A stretch of DNA of 64,000 bases from an uncultured Sphingomonas sp. (lineage in GTDB: Bacteria > Pseudomonadota > Alphaproteobacteria > Sphingomonadales > Sphingomonadaceae), in the NCBI RefSeq assembly GCF_946478955.1, contig NZ_CAMLDL010000006.1, positions 83,902 through 147,901 on the forward strand. Reading direction: 5' to 3'. The position numbers were made by a program, and so were the translations under genes. Positions within the stretch are counted from its first letter, which is position 1, and each line of letters begins with the position of its first letter. The notes beneath the pieces were generated by a model. The model was given only the letters and a program-made list of their open reading frames with translations. It did no database searches and was not told the origin of the DNA. Below are positions 9,190 to 19,900 of the stretch, in pieces.

Positions 9190-11483
9190 CCTGCCGCGAC
9201 CTTCGCCGGTGCCGAACGCAGCGCGTCCGCACCGCCGGAGGCCAGCACCGCCAGCGTCACCAAGTCCGATGTCGATGCCGTCATTGGCGCAATCTGCACC
9301 GGCAACGTCATGCCTAGCAGATAGGGCCCAAGGACGTTTTCGCCGCCCAATGCTCGCAACAATTTAGCGGACAGATTGGCCGATTGCAGGCCCGGCATGA
9401 CCAGAATATTGGCCGGTCCGGTGAGGCGACTGAAGGGATAGAATTTGCGCTGCGCCTCGTGATTCAGCGCGACATCCGGACCCATCTCGCCTTCATATTC
9501 GAAATCGGTTTCCATGGTGTCGAGCACCCTGACCGCGTCCCGGATTTCGCCGATGTGGCGGCCAACCGGATTGCCGAACGTGGTGTAGGATACGAAGGCG
9601 ACGCGCGGTTCCTGCCCCATGCGGCGCGCGAAGGACGCTGCACGAATCGCGATCGCCGCCAGTTGCTCGGCCGTCGGTCGTTCGGTGACGGCGGTATCGG
9701 TGATCATCACGGTGCGCCCGCGAGACGCGATGATATTGATCCCGAACGGTGTGTGCTGCGGATCTTCATCGTCGATGACCCAGCGAACCTGCCGCAACGA
9801 CTGGCTAAACGGGCGGGTCGTGCCAGTGATCATCGCGTCGCCTTCGCCCATGGCCAACATGGCGGCCGCAAAGGTATTGCGATCCTGGTTGACCATCCGT
9901 TCGATTTCCCGGCGTAGCATCCCGTGCCGCTGATGCTTGGCGTAGAGAAAATCGACGGCGCGGCTCACCAGCGGCGAGTTGCGGCTGTTCAAAACCTCAA
10001 AGCTCTTCGGGTCGTCGACGCCCAATTCCGCCAGCTTGGCATAAACATCCTCGCGCCCCACCAACACCGGCGTGCCATATCCGCCCTGCTTGAACGCGAT
10101 GGCCGCGCGCAGGACATTTTCCTCCTCGCCTTCGGCAAACAAGACGCGCTTCGGATTGGCGCGGGCCGAATCATAGGCCATGTTCAGAACCGACGATGTC
10201 GGGTTGAGGCGGGCCCGAAGCTGCGCCTTATATGCGTCCATGTCGGTGATCGGCCGCTGGGCGACGCCCGTATCGATCGCCGCCTGCGCCACGGCCGACG
10301 GTACAATTTCGATCAGGCGCGGATCAAATGGGGCCGGAATAATATAGTCTGGCCCGAAATGATGGGTGATGCCGCCATAGGCCGCGGCAACCTCCTCCGG
10401 CACGGGCTCACGCGCCAGCGCCGCAAGCGCTTCGGCGGCCGCAATCTTCATTTCCTCATTAATGCCGGTCGCCCGTACGTCGAGCGCCCCGCGGAAAATG
10501 AACGGGAAGCCGAGAACATTGTTGACCTGGTTCGGGTAGTCGGACCGGCCAGTCGCCACGATGGCATCGGGCCGGGCGGCCTTTGCCTCCGGCGGCGTGA
10601 TTTCGGGATCGGGGTTGGCCATCGCGAAAATGATCGGCTGCGGCGCCATATCGACGACCATTTCGGGTTTCAGCGCCCCCGCGGCGCTCAGGCCGAGGAA
10701 GACGTCCGCGCCTTTCAGCGCCTCGGCCAGCGTGCGGGCCTTGGTAGGCACGGCGTGGGCCGATTTGAATTGGTCCATGTCTTCACGGCCGGGATAGAGC
10801 GGGCCCTTGCGGTCGCACATGATGACATTGTTGTTGGGCACGCCCATCGCCTTGATCAGTTCGGTGCAGGCGATTGCCGCTGCGCCGGCGCCGTTCACGA
10901 CGACATGAATGTCCTTGAATTCACGGCCGGTCAGGTAGCAGGCGTTGATCAGGCCGGCGGCCGTAATGATTGCGGTCCCGTGCTGATCGTCATGGAACAC
11001 CGGGATGTTCATCTTTTCCTTGAGCGCCTGCTCAATGATGAAACAATCCGGCGCAGCGATATCTTCCAGGTTGATGCCGCCAAAACTGGGGCCCATCAAC
11101 GACACCGCATCAATGAATTTCTGGGCATCGGTCGTATCGAGTTCGAGATCGATCGAATCAACATCGGCGAAGCGTTTGAAGAGAACTGCTTTGCCTTCCA
11201 TTACCGGCTTTGATGCCAGCGCGCCAAGATTGCCAAGGCCCAGGATCGCGGTCCCGTTGGAGATAACGGCGACCAGATTACCCTTCGCCGTCAGATCATA
11301 CGCAAGGCCGGGATCTTCCGCGATGGCTTCCACCGGGACGGCGACGCCTGGCGAATAGGCCAGGCTGAGGTCACGTTGTGTCGCCATCGGTTTGGACGCG
11401 ACAATTTCAATCTTTCCCGGCCGCCCGTTTGAGTGAAAGTCCAATGCTTCCTGGCGGGTGAATTTGACGTTGCTCTCGCTCAT
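9186..11483 (-). CDS. maeB: NADP-dependent malic enzyme with phosphotransacetylase-like domain
   Basis: Oxidative decarboxylation of malate to pyruvate, supplying NADPH. The 765-residue length is that of the hybrid MaeB type: an N-terminal malic enzyme domain (QRDLSLAYSPGVAVPV), a Rossmann NAD(P) domain (VVNGAGAAAIACTELI) and, after about residue 430, a phosphate acetyltransferase-like domain that in this family is regulatory, not catalytic. The second of two tandem ATG codons (11483) is preferred because AGGAG is then 5 bases upstream. It is divergent from mutS and converges on rsh. Expected to be cytosolic. Confidence 0.95.
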   Translation of the reverse strand: MSESNVKFTRQEALDFHSNGRPGKIEIVASKPMATQRDLSLAYSPGVAVPVEAIAEDPGLAYDLTAKGNLVAVISNGTAILGLGNLGALASKPVMEGKAVLFKRFADVDSIDLELDTTDAQKFIDAVSLMGPSFGGINLEDIAAPDCFIIEQALKEKMNIPVFHDDQHGTAIITAAGLINACYLTGREFKDIHVVVNGAGAAAIACTELIKAMGVPNNNVIMCDRKGPLYPGREDMDQFKSAHAVPTKARTLAEALKGADVFLGLSAAGALKPEMVVDMAPQPIIFAMANPDPEITPPEAKAARPDAIVATGRSDYPNQVNNVLGFPFIFRGALDVRATGINEEMKIAAAEALAALAREPVPEEVAAAYGGITHHFGPDYIIPAPFDPRLIEIVPSAVAQAAIDTGVAQRPITDMDAYKAQLRARLNPTSSVLNMAYDSARANPKRVLFAEGEEENVLRAAIAFKQGGYGTPVLVGREDVYAKLAELGVDDPKSFEVLNSRNSPLVSRAVDFLYAKHQRHGMLRREIERMVNQDRNTFAAAMLAMGEGDAMITGTTRPFSQSLRQVRWVIDDEDPQHTPFGINIIASRGRTVMITDTAVTERPTAEQLAAIAIRAASFARRMGQEPRVAFVSYTTFGNPVGRHIGEIRDAVRVLDTMETDFEYEGEMGPDVALNHEAQRKFYPFSRLTGPANILVMPGLQSANLSAKLLRALGGENVLGPYLLGMTLPVQIAPMTASTSDLVTLAVLASGGADALRSAPAKVAAG

Positions 11484-11571
11484 CATATCTCCTGTTCGCC
11501 CGAGGCTTTAAGACGAGGAGGCGCAAGAGTCACCCTCGCGCAAACCGCACATTATCGCTAGCAAGGCACCA

Positions 11572-14178
11572 ATGGCCCGAAGCGACGACAATAGCCCGAA
11601 GCAGACACCGATGATGGTGCAGTACCATCGCCTCAAAGCAGAGGCGGAGGACGCGCTTCTTTTCTATCGCATGGGCGATTTTTTTGAGTTGTTTTTTGAC
11701 GACGCGAAGGTCGCCGCTGCCTGCCTCGACATTGCGCTGACGAAACGCGGATCGGATGGCGGGACCGATGTCCCAATGTGCGGCGTTCCAGCCCACGCCG
11801 CCGAATCCTATCTGGCGCGGCTCATTCGGGCCGGTCATCGGGTTGCCATTGCCGAGCAGACGGAAAGCCCCGCCGAAGCGCGCAAAGCCCGGGGATCAAA
11901 GGCTCTGGTAGAACGCGCCATCGTGCGGTTGGTCACGCCAGGAACCCTGACCGAAGAGACGCTGCTTGAATCGGGACGCCCCAACTGGTTGGCGGCGGTC
12001 GCGCGGGCGGGCGAGGAATGGGCCATTGCGGCCGCGGATATTTCGACCGGCCGCTTTGAACTGGTCGCCTGCGGTCCCGGCGAGCTCAAGGCCGAGCTTG
12101 CCCGCCTGTCACCAGCGGAAATAATTGCCGACGTCCCTGTGCAGGGACTGGATGCAAGCGCGGGCAAAGGCGGCTTTGACAGTATTGGCGGCGAACGCCT
12201 GCTCAAGGAACGGTTCGGCGTCGCCTCTCTGGACGGTTTTGGCGCGCCGGACCGGGCGGAGCTTGCCGCAGCGGGCGGCCTGCTGACCTATTTACAGGCG
12301 ACGCAGAAAGACGCGGCCGCGTTCCTCGCTGCGCCACGTCGGATTGCGCGGGCGCGCCATATGGCCATCGACCCCGCAACTCGTGATAGCCTGGAAATTG
12401 TCCGGACGCAGACCGGGGGCCACAGCGGCAGTCTGCTCGCCTGTATAGATCGCTGCGTGACCGCACCGGGACGCCGCCTGATTTCGGCGGACCTCAGTGC
12501 GCCCTTGACGGACGTTCGGGCGATCGGCTCGCGACTGGCGCTGGTGCAATGGTTCCATGAGGATCCCATTAACCGCATCCGCGTGCGCGAGGCATTAAAG
12601 GCGATGCCCGACGTCGGCCGCGCGCTCGGGCGGCTGGTGGCAGGGCGCGGCAGTCCGCGCGACCTCGCCCAGCTGCGCGATGGCCTGGCCGCGGCGGCGG
12701 CGCTGCGCGATGATTTGGACAGGGAAGCGGATGCACCGGACCTGCTACGCTCGCTCCTGCCCGACATGGGCGGCCACGCGGAGCTAACCGACCTACTCCA
12801 TATCGCGCTGATTGCATCGCCGCCGCTTGATACCGCCAAGGGCGGCTATATCGCCGAAGGCTATGATGCCGCGCTTGATGCCCTGCGGGTGGCCAGTCAG
12901 GATGGGCGCCGCGCAATCGCTGGTCTGGAGGCGCGCTACCGCGAGGCAACCGGTGTTCCCACCCTGAAAATCCGCCATAATGCGGTATTGGGCTATCACA
13001 TTGAAGTGAGCGCAAAGGCGGCCGACCGGCTGATGATGCCCGATAGCGGCTTCACCCATCGCCAGACGCTGGCCGGGGTTGTGCGTTTCAATTCGCCGGA
13101 CCTCCATGCCGAGGCTGCCAAGGTGGTTGAAGCAGGCGGTCACGCGCTGGCCGCCGAGACCGCCCATTTCGAAGAGTTGACGGCCAGGGCCGTTGCCGCC
13201 GCCCCGCGCATCATTCGCACCGCTGACGCGATCGCGCGGATTGACGTTTCCGCCGGTCACGCGGAGCGCGCCAGCGAAGGCGGCTGGTGCCTGCCTGAGA
13301 TAATCGACGAACCATCATTGGACCTGCGGGGGTGCCGCCATCCGGTGGTCGAAGAGGCGCTGGCGAAGGGCGGCGAACGCTTCGTCGCCAATGATTGCGC
13401 GATGTCGCCGCGGGATCGGTTATGGCTAATCACCGGCCCGAACATGGGCGGCAAGTCCACGTTCCTGCGCCAGGCTGCGATTGCGGCCCTGCTGGCACAG
13501 TCCGGCAGTTACGTCCCCGCCACATATGCCAGAATTGGGATAGTTGACCGGCTATTCAGCAGGGTTGGCGCCGCCGACAATCTGGCGCGAGGCCGATCCA
13601 CATTCATGGTGGAGATGGTAGAAACTGCTGCGATCCTGGCCCAGGCGACGCCGCAAAGCCTGGTGATTCTCGACGAGATTGGTCGGGGCACGTCAACCTA
13701 CGACGGGCTGGCCATCGCCTGGGCGGTGGTTGAGGCGATGCACGATACGGTGCGGTCGCGGACCCTGTTCGCAACCCACTATCACGAGCTGACGCGGCTT
13801 GCGGACCGCCTGGAGGCCCTGTCCCTGCACCATGTTCGCGCCCGCGAGTGGAAAGGCGAACTTGTGCTGCTGCACGAGGTCGCGGATGGCCCCGCCGATC
13901 GCAGCTATGGCATCGCGGTTGCGAAATTGGCGGGGTTGCCGCCACTGGTTCTTGCCCGCGCCAAGTCGGTCCTGGCCAAGCTGGAAGCGGGCCGCGACGC
14001 GACCGGCGGAATTGCCGCAGGCCTGGATGATCTACCCTTGTTTGCCGCGCAATCGATGGAGACCCCCGACATCGATCCGGTTGCCGAGGCGCTGGCGATC
14101 ATCGACCCGGACGCGCTCAGCCCGCGTGAGGCCCTCGATGCGCTTTATGCGCTCAAGCGTCTGGCCTCGAGCGGCTGA
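11572..14178 (+). CDS. mutS: DNA mismatch repair protein MutS
   Basis: Recognises base mismatches and small loops and starts methyl-independent or MutL-dependent repair. Full length at 868 residues. The N-terminal mismatch-binding motif Phe-x-Glu is present (GDFFELF, Phe37 and Glu39). The C-terminal ATPase has Walker A GPNMGGKST (residue 622 onward), the Walker B region (LVILDEIGRGTSTYDG) and the conserved ATHYHELT. An AAGG precedes the ATG. It overlaps glnD by one base (TGATG), a mutS-glnD arrangement seen in other alphaproteobacteria, so the two are probably cotranscribed. Confidence 0.97.
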   Translation: MARSDDNSPKQTPMMVQYHRLKAEAEDALLFYRMGDFFELFFDDAKVAAACLDIALTKRGSDGGTDVPMCGVPAHAAESYLARLIRAGHRVAIAEQTESPAEARKARGSKALVERAIVRLVTPGTLTEETLLESGRPNWLAAVARAGEEWAIAAADISTGRFELVACGPGELKAELARLSPAEIIADVPVQGLDASAGKGGFDSIGGERLLKERFGVASLDGFGAPDRAELAAAGGLLTYLQATQKDAAAFLAAPRRIARARHMAIDPATRDSLEIVRTQTGGHSGSLLACIDRCVTAPGRRLISADLSAPLTDVRAIGSRLALVQWFHEDPINRIRVREALKAMPDVGRALGRLVAGRGSPRDLAQLRDGLAAAAALRDDLDREADAPDLLRSLLPDMGGHAELTDLLHIALIASPPLDTAKGGYIAEGYDAALDALRVASQDGRRAIAGLEARYREATGVPTLKIRHNAVLGYHIEVSAKAADRLMMPDSGFTHRQTLAGVVRFNSPDLHAEAAKVVEAGGHALAAETAHFEELTARAVAAAPRIIRTADAIARIDVSAGHAERASEGGWCLPEIIDEPSLDLRGCRHPVVEEALAKGGERFVANDCAMSPRDRLWLITGPNMGGKSTFLRQAAIAALLAQSGSYVPATYARIGIVDRLFSRVGAADNLARGRSTFMVEMVETAAILAQATPQSLVILDEIGRGTSTYDGLAIAWAVVEAMHDTVRSRTLFATHYHELTRLADRLEALSLHHVRAREWKGELVLLHEVADGPADRSYGIAVAKLAGLPPLVLARAKSVLAKLEAGRDATGGIAAGLDDLPLFAAQSMETPDIDPVAEALAIIDPDALSPREALDALYALKRLASSG

Positions 14179-16904
14179 TGCGCCAGCCGCCGCGCTACGA
14201 CCTGATTGAGGATCGGCGGGCGATCATCGACCGCCGGGCGATTGCCGAACAGATCGCGGGCCTGCCCGACAAAGATCTGCAGAAGGCGGCAACACAGATT
14301 TTACGCGGCGCCCTGACGGCCGGTTATGATGAGATTGCCCAGCGCCTGAGCGTTCAGCCGGGACGCGGACGCGTGATTGCCGCAAGCTATAGCTTCCTGA
14401 ACGATCAGATCGTTCGGTTAGCCCATGATCTCGTCGTGGAGCGATTATACCCTGTCGGCATTCCATCGGCCGGCGAACGCCTTGCCATCGTCGGCCTTGG
14501 CGGAACCGGCCGCGGGGAGATGGCGCGGTACAGCGACCTCGACCTGATGTTCCTTATTGGCGACCACCGCGCCCCTTGGTGCGAGCAGGTGAGCGAGGCC
14601 CTGCTATACTTGCTTTGGGATTTGAAGTTTAAGGTCGGTCATTCGGTCCGCACGCCAGACGAGGTGATCGCCGCCGCAAAGGCCGACATGACCATCCGAA
14701 CCTCGCTGATCGAGGCGCGGTGGATTTGGGGCGATGAAGCGCTGGCCGATCACACCAAAGCCCGGTTCAAGCGCGACATCATCGAGGGGACCGCACGCGA
14801 ATTTGTCGCTGCAAAGCTGGCCGAGCGGGATCGGCGTCACGAACGCATGGGCGACAGCCGATATGTCGTGGAACCCAATGTGAAGGACGGCAAGGGCGGG
14901 CTCCGCGATCTCCACACGCTCTATTGGATCGGCAAATATGCATATGGGGTCGATCACCCGTCGCAGCTGGTCGATCGCGGATTGCTGACTCCGACCGAAT
15001 TTTATCGGTTTGAGCGTGCCGAGCGGTTTTTCTGGTCTGTCCGCTGTCACCTGCATCTCGCCGCCGGACGCGCGGAGGAGCGATTAGGCTTTGACTTCCA
15101 GCGGCAGCTTGCCGAAGCGATGCGCTATGCCGACCGGCCCGGCAAAAGCGCGGTCGAGCGTTTCATGCAATTCTATTTCCTCAACGCCAAGGCGGTCGGC
15201 GACCTCACGGGTGTGTTTCTTGCCCAATTGGACGAGCAGATGGGTGATAAGGGACGACGCTTTGCCTTGCCCACGCTTCGTCGCCGTCCCAAAAGACTGC
15301 ACGGTTTCGTACAGGATCGCGGGCGCATATCCGTTCCAAATGATCATTGGTTCAGGGACGACCCCGCTCGCCTGATCCAGATGTTCGAAATCGCCGCCCA
15401 CGAGCGGCTGGAAATTCACCCGTCCGCAATGCGCGCCGCCGCCCACGAAGCGCGGCTGGTGGAACGGGTCCGTGATGATGCGCGGGCCAACAGCTATTTC
15501 CTCGATACACTAACCGCCAAAGACCGCCCGGACACAGCCCTGCGCTGGATGAATGAGGCCGGCGTTTTCGGCCGCTTCATTCCGGATTTCGGCCGCGTGG
15601 TCGCGCAGATGCAGTTCGACATGTATCATCATTACACCGTAGATGAGCATAGCATTCAGGCGATCGGCCTGCTGTCGCGGATAGAGCGCGGCGAATTGGC
15701 CGATGACCACCCACTATCCACCGCCCTCTTCAAGCAGATTGCGTCGCGCAGGGTGCTTTATGTTGCCGTGCTGCTTCACGACATCGCCAAGGGGCGCGGC
15801 GGCGACCACAGTGAGCTTGGCGCAGAGGTCGCGAAGGAGCTTTGCCCTCGCCTGGGGCTCGACGCTGCCGAAACAGAAACCGTGGCTTGGCTGGTCCGGC
15901 ACCATTTACTGATGAGCCACACGGCCTTCAGACGCGATCTGGCCGATCCGAAAACGATCGAGGATTTCGTTAAGCAGGTTCAAAGCCCCGAACGACTGCG
16001 GCTTCTTTTGATGCTGACCGTCGTCGACATTCGCGCGGTCGGGCCCGGCACCTGGAGCGAGTGGAAGCGACTGCTTCTACGGTCCTTGTTCGATGCGGCA
16101 GAAGAGCGACTTCGGCTCGGCCACAAGCAGCGCGGTCGCGATGACCGGGTGAGGGAGCGCCAGAACGCGCTCGCTAGCGAGCTAAACTGGACCGGGGCGC
16201 TGTTCCGGGCCCATGCCAAGCGCCTTCGCGACAGCTATTGGTTGGCCGAGCCGCTGGAATGGCAGCGTGACAATGCCCTGCAGGTAGCCAAGTCCGAGGC
16301 GACGATTGGTGAGCCGACATCGGTGAAGGTTGTTCCTGATCCGGAATCGGGAACGACGCGAGTCACCATATTCACCGCCGACCGACCCGGCTTGTTCTAC
16401 CGAATTGTCGCGGCTCTCAGCGGTGCCGGCGCGTCGATCGTAGATGCACGAGTCCACACCACGCGTGACGGGATGGCGCTCGACAATCTGCTAATCAGTG
16501 ACGGCCGAGGCAAAGGTTATACCGACACCCGATCACGGCAACGGTTGGCAAAAGCGGTCGAGGCGGCGCTGCTTCTTGCCGACATAGATGAAATTCCCAC
16601 GCCGGTTCCGGCCACCGGGCAAAAAGCTGACATTTTCGAGGTAGCGCCGCGGGTTCTGGTGAATGAGAAGGCGTCGTCACGGACCACCGTGGTGGAGGTT
16701 AACGCCCATGATCGGCCCGGCCTTCTCGCCCGGCTCGCTGCCGCTATTCACGCAGAAGGTTTGAAGCTCCATTCCGCACATATTGCCACCTATGGCGAGC
16801 GCGCGGTCGACGTCTTTTATTTGAGCGACGATCAAGACCATAAGGTGTCGCCAGACAAGGCCGATGCGCTTCGTCGCCGCCTGCTTGACGCCATTAGCGA
16901 TTGA
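14178..16904 (+). CDS. glnD: [protein-PII] uridylyltransferase / uridylyl-removing enzyme
   Basis: Nitrogen sensor that uridylylates PII proteins when glutamine is low and removes UMP when it is high. The 908 residues show all expected parts: nucleotidyltransferase (GTGRGEMARYSDLDL near residue 110), GlnE/GlnD linker (NVKDGKGGLRDLHTLYW), HD hydrolase (HDIAKGRGGDHSE, His534) and two C-terminal ACT domains (FTADRPGLFYRIV and NAHDRPGLLARLA). The start ATG overlaps the mutS stop, so expression is probably coupled. A strong hairpin follows the stop. Confidence 0.97.
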   Translation: MRQPPRYDLIEDRRAIIDRRAIAEQIAGLPDKDLQKAATQILRGALTAGYDEIAQRLSVQPGRGRVIAASYSFLNDQIVRLAHDLVVERLYPVGIPSAGERLAIVGLGGTGRGEMARYSDLDLMFLIGDHRAPWCEQVSEALLYLLWDLKFKVGHSVRTPDEVIAAAKADMTIRTSLIEARWIWGDEALADHTKARFKRDIIEGTAREFVAAKLAERDRRHERMGDSRYVVEPNVKDGKGGLRDLHTLYWIGKYAYGVDHPSQLVDRGLLTPTEFYRFERAERFFWSVRCHLHLAAGRAEERLGFDFQRQLAEAMRYADRPGKSAVERFMQFYFLNAKAVGDLTGVFLAQLDEQMGDKGRRFALPTLRRRPKRLHGFVQDRGRISVPNDHWFRDDPARLIQMFEIAAHERLEIHPSAMRAAAHEARLVERVRDDARANSYFLDTLTAKDRPDTALRWMNEAGVFGRFIPDFGRVVAQMQFDMYHHYTVDEHSIQAIGLLSRIERGELADDHPLSTALFKQIASRRVLYVAVLLHDIAKGRGGDHSELGAEVAKELCPRLGLDAAETETVAWLVRHHLLMSHTAFRRDLADPKTIEDFVKQVQSPERLRLLLMLTVVDIRAVGPGTWSEWKRLLLRSLFDAAEERLRLGHKQRGRDDRVRERQNALASELNWTGALFRAHAKRLRDSYWLAEPLEWQRDNALQVAKSEATIGEPTSVKVVPDPESGTTRVTIFTADRPGLFYRIVAALSGAGASIVDARVHTTRDGMALDNLLISDGRGKGYTDTRSRQRLAKAVEAALLLADIDEIPTPVPATGQKADIFEVAPRVLVNEKASSRTTVVEVNAHDRPGLLARLAAAIHAEGLKLHSAHIATYGERAVDVFYLSDDQDHKVSPDKADALRRRLLDAISD

Positions 16905-16927
16905 CCCCGCAAGTTCGAACAAAGGAA

Positions 16928-16964
16928 AAGGGCCCCGCGATATCGCGAGGCCCCTCCCCCTTTT
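16928..16964. terminator. bidirectional terminator between glnD and TonB receptor
   Basis: A large hairpin centred on the palindrome CGCGATATCGCG (16936-16947), extended by GGGCC and AGGCCCC on either side. It is followed by TTTT on the plus strand and TTTTCCTTT on the minus strand. It sits between two convergent genes and can end both transcripts. Confidence 0.85.
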
Positions 16965-16981
16965 AACCTTTGAGCTTTGGC

Positions 16982-19900
16982 TTAGCCGCGTTCCGGGGCC
17001 GGTTCGGGCGGTGGTGGCGGCGGGGGCGGCGGCGGCGGCGGACAAGCGTCCGTCGCCAGAATTACCGACCCGTCGGCGCAGGTCTGCGTCGCCGGCGGCG
17101 GGGGCGGCGGCGGCGTGACCACCGGCGGCGCCGGTTCCGCCTTGCGCGGCGCGAACTTGGCACGCAGCGTCAGGCCATAGGTCCTGGGCTCGCCAAGGAA
17201 CGCAGAGTAGAGCGAGGTTGAAACCGGGTAGAAGCCAGCTTCGACGCCGCGGGTCGATCCCGAACCCTGAAGCGGCGTGTTGTAGGCAACCTGATAGAAG
17301 TTCTTGTTGAACAGGTTCTGCGCCCAAGCCTCGATCGCCCAGCGGTCTTCGGCACCGCGCAGACCGATGCGGGCGTTGAACACGGTGAACGCCTTTTGGA
17401 TCTTTTCCAGATCGAGGTTTGAGCCAGTGTTGAACCGGCTCATGCGGCGCGCGTCGATATAGACGAGGCCATGGATGCCGCCACTACCGATCGGCGGAGT
17501 CCAGCCGAGCGAGCTCGTGACCGACAATTTGGACGAATTCGACATCTGCCGACCCGGAAGCTGGAACAGCTGGTTCGAAATCGGATCGCCGTCGGCGGTT
17601 ACCAGATTGTTGGCGTAACGCGTCCGGGCATAGGTAGCGCCAAGGTTGAACGTCACGTTCCGCAGCGGACGGGAGAAGAGTTCAAACTCAACGCCGGTCG
17701 ACTTCACACCATGTTTGATCTTGCCGTCGGTGCAGGCACCGGTGGTCGGATCATTGTCCGTATCCTGGCCGTTGAGACTTTGGCTGCAGCTTGAGATATT
17801 GGCGACTTCGAACGAAATGCCGTTGAACGTGTTAAGTTGGAACGCGTCGAACAGCTGACGGAACACTGCCACGTTCACGTCGATCCCGCGGCCGTTATAC
17901 TTCACGCCCGCTTCGAACGCATCGTTGATTTCTGGCTCGAACTTCAGATCGTCGAGATCGGCCGACCCCAACACCGCGCCGTTGCGCGAGGAACCATTAC
18001 GCGGAAGCGAGTTGCGATCCAGGTTGTAGCCACCTGCCTTATAACCGCGCGAATAACCGATGTAGGTCAGCAGCTGATCCGTCGGCTTCCAGCTGAGGAC
18101 CACGGTTCCCGACAGTTTGCCTTCGGTCTTGCTGGATGTGTCGCTCCAGTTTCCGCCAGGGACGCTGGGAATGACGCACGGCAGCTGCTGTAGCGCGTTG
18201 AGCGCCGGCACGCCCGAGAACAGCGCGCAGAGCGTGTTGTTGTCGGTCAGTGTCGCCTTCAGTTTCTTGCGTTCACGGGTGTAGCGGGCACCGACGGTCA
18301 GGTTCAGGCCCGGCGTGATTTCGAAAATGTTGTGCGTGAACAATGCCCAGTTACGACTGGACTGATGGAACACGTCATTCTGCGCTACGCCGGTGAAGGT
18401 GCGCGGTCCGGCACCGCTTACCAGCGAGACGTTGGTGAAGCCGCTGTTGACGAACGGGGCGGCGCCGAAGTTGACCGGCACGAACCCATCGGCAGGAAGG
18501 CGGGCGAATGCGCTGAGAACCTGGATCTGCGACGCGAGCGCGGTTTGGAGCGGGACATTGCCCGCCGCGCCGACATATTGCGCTTCCAGGCCGCTACGCA
18601 CGGCACCGGCAATGGCGGTGTTGAAACAAGTGCCGCCCGTCGGCGCAACAATCGAATCAGGAACCAAGGGCGATGCGGCAAAGTTCGCGGCAACCAGGCA
18701 GTTGGCATAGCGCGACATGTCGGCGCCATAGGCAAGATTATCGCGGACCCGCAGCTTTTCGTTAGCGAAATAGCCGCCGACGAGCCAATCGAGCTTGTCG
18801 CCAAAAGCCTTGCCCTGAAGGCGCAGTTCCTGGGTAAAGGTTTTGAACCGGTTGGCCGAATTGCCGTCATCATCGCGATAGATGATGTCGAGATTGTTGA
18901 AGTCGGCATCCTGACCGCGCACATAATTATTGTAGCGGTAGGCTGTGATCGAGGTCAGTTCGGCACCGCCCAGATCATAAACCAGCTCGCCGGAAATACC
19001 GTAATCTTTCACCCGCGACGCATAGTTACGCCCTGGCGTGATCGCGACATCGCGGTCGAACGTGTCGTCGAGAATTTGCGCACCAAGACCGCGCTCAATG
19101 GCGGCAATCGACGACGGGCCATAGGTATAGCCACCCGAACCGTCGGTAATGGCATCATGGGTCGGCAGATAGGCACCGGCGCAGCATTCCTCATTGCGCT
19201 TCGAATAGTCGGCAACGACGCGGAAGCTGAGGTCGCTTGACGGTTGGAACAGCAATTGGCCGCGGAGCAGCCAGCGGTCGCGATCGTTTACGTCGCGCCC
19301 GGAAATTACGTCATGCATGAAGCCATCGCGCTTCATCCACACACCGTCTAGGCGGGCCGCAACCGTGTCGCTAATCGGACCGGTGAGCGACAATTGACCG
19401 CGGCGCAGATTGTAATTGCCAACAGTCGCTTCGCCGGAAATTTCCGTATTGAATTTCGGCTTCGCAGTGATGACGGACACCAGGCCAGCCGATGCGTTGC
19501 GGCCGAACAGCGTCCCCTGCGGCCCGCGCAATACTTCGATCCGGTCAACCGGACCCAGTTCGGTCAGGCCGACGCCGATACGGCTGCGATAAACGCCGTC
19601 GATGAAGACCGCGACGGAGCTTTCAAGGCCGGGGTTGTCGCCAACCGTACCCACGCCGCGAATGCGGGCGCCGCCAGCACCGGCTTCGGACGAGGTCGAT
19701 GACACCAGCAGCGACGGCGAAACCTGGGTCAGGGCGCGAATGTCATTGGCGCCGGTGTTCTTGAGCGAGTCGGCGGTCACTGCTGACACGGCCAGCGGAA
19801 CGTCCGAAAGCGCCTCGTTGCGGCGCGTTGCCGTGACGACGATGTCACCCGTGTCGGGTTCTGCCGTAGTAGCCGTCGCCTGATTGTCGACCGCCGCCCC

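Noticed and set aside
9924..11213. Plus-strand open frame of 429 codons
   Set aside because: It is antisense to the well-supported maeB, and its product is rich in Arg, His and Asp with no recognisable family, as expected for a shadow frame in GC-rich DNA.
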